From contig BCIG01000005.1 of NCBI GenBank assembly GCA_001599915.1, forward strand, positions 390,725 through 454,724: a stretch of 64,000 nt of DNA, given 5' to 3'. This stretch comes from Symbiotaphrina buchneri. Taxonomy: Eukaryota > Ascomycota > Symbiotaphrinales > Symbiotaphrinaceae. A program made the position numbers and the translations under genes. The notes below the pieces were generated by a model. That model saw nothing but the letters and a program-made list of their open reading frames with translations. It had not been told where the DNA came from and did no database searches. This document shows, in pieces, positions 61,063 to 64,000 of this stretch. Every line of letters starts with the position of its first letter. The stretch's first letter is position 1.

Positions 61063-63368
61063 TCAGGCCTCCCTGTACTCATGCTCTTCATCTTCCCTCA
61101 ACCGCCTTGCCTTCTCAGAGTGCTCATGCCGGATACTCCACAGGCAGACAGCTACCCCGGCTAGGCTGGAGATAAATGTAACGACATAAGCGGTGCGGTA
61201 ACATGCCAGACCTTCCGGGCATTCTCGTTCTCCGCCTGGTTGAACGGTGGAGTGACGATCGTAGACGAGGCCTGGGCCCGGATCATCAGTATCTTGGACT
61301 AAACTCTGCGCGGCAGTGGAGTCCGAGAGGCGTCAGGGGGTTCGGCGCGCTTGTGCCACAAACGATGCGCTTAAGCGGGATAGTGATGATAAGAGATAAG
61401 AGATAACGCCAAGCAGCATACGACAAAATGCGATTCGTCCCTCAAGTATCACCAGGAGAACGATAAGGGTGAAGCCAACGGCGACTATGCGATAAGGATT
61501 ATATGACCTACCATAGAACAGATTGAAGACGTTGCCGCTTACAACTGGTGCAAGGGTCATGACTCCCCAACTGTGTGCGTTCAGGGTCAACATGCGACTT
61601 TGCTTGCATTAGGATGGTAGGATGCTTACTTTTGAGACAGCCCATGTACACCAAAGGAATCGGTGACTAATGAGGGATAGACACCAAAGAGAAAGCCATA
61701 GGCCACTACGATGAAGTATGTATCAGCATCGAAGAACTGACCTGTCCTCAGGAGTACTCACAGCCTGTCAAACTGGACACAGCAAACAGACGGTTTGGAT
61801 TCTCGATGTTCATGCCACAAACTTGAGCTGCGCAGAAGATGGAGCCTGAGATGACGATGCACCAGAAACGGCTCATGTGGAATTTTTTGACGAGCACATC
61901 CGACCCGACACCTTGTATTGTCAAGATCAGTGTCGCCTAATGAGCAAGGGTTGCATATAGCTCCTTACCGCTGAGAAGACGGCCAACGAAGCTCATCACG
62001 GAAAGAAGGGAGACATGCATGGCCTGCCTCTTCTGCAGGAAGCCAGGGCTGACACTATCATCCCAGTGGCTCCACAACGCGCGCGCATCATTGCCAATAT
62101 TGCTAGCTTGACGTAAGCCTACGAAGGTCAAAACCATTGTGGTGACTTACTTGATCGTCATTAAGCCTACGCCGGTAAGGAGCCCGAGCAGTAGAAACAA
62201 CTGATAGAATTCAGTCCTCTTCAGCATTCCAACTCCGCGGATATCTGGATGATGTGAGCGATCTTGGTGATCTTTGCCGTCCTGGTCTGGGAACTCAATG
62301 TCCCCGGGATTGGAAGAAGATGACTTGGATATCAAGGAGGATGCTTCGCCTGCGCCCTCTGACTGGGCCTCAGCCGCGTGCTGATCTACATGCGACTGTT
62401 CGGCAGCTGCTCCTGACCAACCAGTTTGAAAATAACATGATGCAAACGTGGGACTCACCTATATCTTGAGGAAAATGCGGAGAACTGTACTTTGAATCCT
62501 GCGATTTCGTGCGATGTAGTGGGTTCGAATTGGACCGCATATCCGACTGCGACCCAGGTACGACGGAGTAGGCCGGAGAGTGAGGAACCACCCGCAGGAA
62601 GAAGAACGATACAAACACGATAGTGGACGTTCCGACAGCGAGGAGAAACAAGAAACTCCCAGTATCATCCGGGAATGCGAATTGGGAAAGTGTGGAGAAG
62701 AAGAAGGCGCTGAGTCCAAAGGCCGCCAAAGGGAATGCCGTAGCACTGCCTCTGTGATGTGGCCAGTTCAAGGCCGCTGCGAAGAGATTAGAGGATTCCA
62801 CCTAGCAGACCAAGGAAGCATACACGTCTTGATCGCGGCTGCAAATGCCGCGCAGCCGCCCAATCCTGTAAGGAGGGAAAAGAAGCATAGCAGTGGTACT
62901 CCTATTGAGCCGGGACCGCCGGTGTAGGCTTTTTGTGTATTAGCTTTGCATTAAAAGAGGAATGTGTCTCCAAACCTTTGTGGATTGGATAATAGCCACC
63001 AAAGAGGGACACCGCCCCCAGAAGCACAGCAGGTCGCGGTCCTTTGTGGTCTACGAGCAATCCAATGGGTATGCCGGCAGCATACATCCCTAGATTGCCA
63101 GCAGCACCCTTATTCCAATTAGCAGACAGCGACGGGACCTGCGCAATCGATCGGGAGCCTACAATGATATTACTCTGTGTGGCGGAAAGTTTCATTCTGT
63201 CCGCGAATTGCGGTGCCCATGCCGAGTAGACATACTGGAGCCTCCAGTTCAGCTATTGATCCCACATTACAGGGGAACACCTCATACGTTTGTCCCGCAA
63301 GCCAGTGATATCAGTGTCGCCGCAACGACCGAAACCACTCTGGCGACTCTCAGGGCCGTTTCAGCCAT
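61063..63368 (-). CDS. MCH1: MCH1-like major facilitator superfamily transporter
   Basis: Eleven minus-strand exons: 63,368-63,288; 63,234-63,163; 63,108-62,976; 62,928-62,824; 62,776-62,459; 62,412-62,151; 62,102-61,969; 61,911-61,762; 61,705-61,630; 61,570-61,512; 61,271-61,063. They give 532 aa. Ten phase-consistent junctions restore family wording such as YVYSAWAPQFADRMKLS, GNLGMYAAGIPIGLLVDHKGPRPAVLLG, YTGGPGSIG and AYGFLFGVYPSLVTDSFG. About 12 membrane helices with a long polar central loop (residues about 235-330) fit the MFS. MCH proteins resemble monocarboxylate carriers, but yeast MCH1 has no proven monocarboxylate transport, so the substrate is open. Nine introns are 46-59 nt; the last is 240 nt. 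Divergent from TMS1. Confidence 0.88.
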
Positions 63369-63905
63369 GATATTCTTGTAGGCTGCCGGTGCGTCAAAGA
63401 TCCAGGGGACAACTACTCGAGACCGACAACCGATGGCAATATGCGTTGGTCCACAATGAGGCCAGGGACGATCTTCAAGGTAGTCAGCCTGCTCCGCGCA
63501 GCTTCACTTGTCTTTGCCGACGACACAGGGTATTATGGAGCCGCCAATTGAAGCGCCGACAAGCTTAAGGACTTGGTGCAGGTCATGACCCTCAAGCTAC
63601 TCTTCTGGCGGTCGTGGTGAAGCCACTTTAAAGGGGGATGAACTATGCTGGGCTGCGACGGAGAGCGTTCGCCGAACTGGAGTTGGGAGATAACGGTGGC
63701 CGAGTCTCCTTGAAACGGGGAGATCCGGTCGGCATCTCCATGCCGGCGTTTAAGCCAGTCGTGGCTTAGTCAGGACCTCGGCGCCATTGCCGCTCCATCA
63801 TTACACCCTCGTTCAAGCCTTCCCCACGTTTCCACTTCACATCGTCACCTTGAGTTGGGAACCATCTGCCAGTCAACACAAACACTACCCTCTAGGCGGC
63901 CACCA
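63369..63905. promoter_or_regulatory. Divergent promoter, MCH1-like/TMS1
   Basis: About 540 bp between two membrane-protein genes. No repeats or open frames of note; a pyrimidine-rich leader precedes the TMS1 ATG. Confidence 0.45.
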
Positions 63906-64000
63906 TGGGTGCGCTTCTCTCGATACCATTGCTGGCGCTCCCCAGCCTGGGCACGGTATTGTTATCCTTGCCTTGTCCGATTGTCCGGACCGCGCTGACG
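63906..64000 (+). CDS. TMS1: TMS1/SERINC family membrane protein, first exon (partial at window edge)
   Basis: The ATG at 63,906 in good context (CCACCATGG) opens MGALLSIPLLALPSLGT, the conserved N-terminus of fungal TMS1/SERINC proteins. A GT donor follows at 63,957 (GTATTG), so exon 1 is probably 63,906-63,956 and the rest lies beyond the window. SERINC proteins are multi-pass membrane proteins linked to serine-derived lipid incorporation and lipid scrambling. The call depends on 17 residues and is therefore moderate. Confidence 0.65.

Noticed and set aside
61333-61593. 86-codon minus-strand frame as a separate gene
   Set aside because: It is exon 10 of the MCH1-like transporter plus read-through of its last intron; reported instead as a possible alternative tail.

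Overview
The window is nuclear DNA of a filamentous ascomycete (Pezizomycotina). The coding half is GC-balanced and dense. Its genes are cut by many very short introns (46-83 nt in nearly every case) with GTNNGT-like donors, CTAAT/CTGAC-like branch sites and (C/T)AG acceptors. All recognised products are eukaryotic housekeeping proteins with fungal family members. I cannot name the species. A sharp split into a gene-rich part and an AT-rich, transposon-derived part is what repeat-induced point mutation (RIP) produces.

Positions 1-18,000 form a gene desert. The left edge (1-2,548) is the 3' part of a Ty1/Copia-type LTR retroelement fossil with its LTR, followed by two tRNA-like relic repeats and a small GC-rich patch near 3.03-3.2 kb. 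From about 3.3 to 17.94 kb the DNA is extremely AT-rich and stop-dense. It holds at least one heavily decayed minus-strand Ty3/Gypsy-like fossil, bounded by 125-bp direct repeats at about 5.42-5.55 and 14.67-14.79 kb.

Positions 18,390-64,000 carry 17 complete genes, and an 18th that starts at 63,906 and runs off the edge. In order they are: a GFA/CENP-V zinc enzyme; a secreted GH125 exo-mannosidase (-); a dual-specificity-phosphatase-like protein; an unrecognised 596-aa protein; END3 (endocytosis); ETF-alpha (-); a Swi3/Rsc8-type SWIRM-SANT remodeller subunit; Rrn5 (-, Pol I upstream factor); the mitochondrial helicase IRC3; the GPI inositol-deacylase BST1; an RNF126-like zinc-ribbon/RING-H2 ligase (-); FIS1 (-); SPC24; MED21 (-); the nuclease-fold mitochondrial protein RRG7; a RAD5/HLTF-class SNF2-RING ATPase (-, with a one-base frameshift as sequenced); the type II PI 4-kinase LSB6 (-); the GATA factor AreB; an MCH1-like MFS transporter (-); and the first exon of TMS1/SERINC.

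The genes are functionally mixed: mitochondria (ETFA, IRC3, FIS1, RRG7), membrane traffic and lipids (END3, BST1, LSB6, TMS1), and chromatin, transcription and mitosis (SWI3, RRN5, MED21, SPC24, RAD5-like, AreB). I see no operon-like metabolic cluster, CRISPR array or clear new defence system. Several neighbours are divergent with short shared promoters (FIS1/SPC24, MED21/RRG7, RRN5/IRC3, ETFA/SWI3). A recurring CCTTACC/GGTAAGG motif is concentrated in the upstream regions.

The most noteworthy points are two 19-nt micro-exons in FIS1, a GC-AG intron plus an apparent one-base deletion in the SNF2-RING gene, in-frame skippable introns in BST1, a long intron in MCH1 whose read-through encodes a hydrophobic alternative tail, and the fossil structure of the AT island. 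All exon coordinates were derived by hand from splice signals and reading-frame continuity; none was tested against transcripts.
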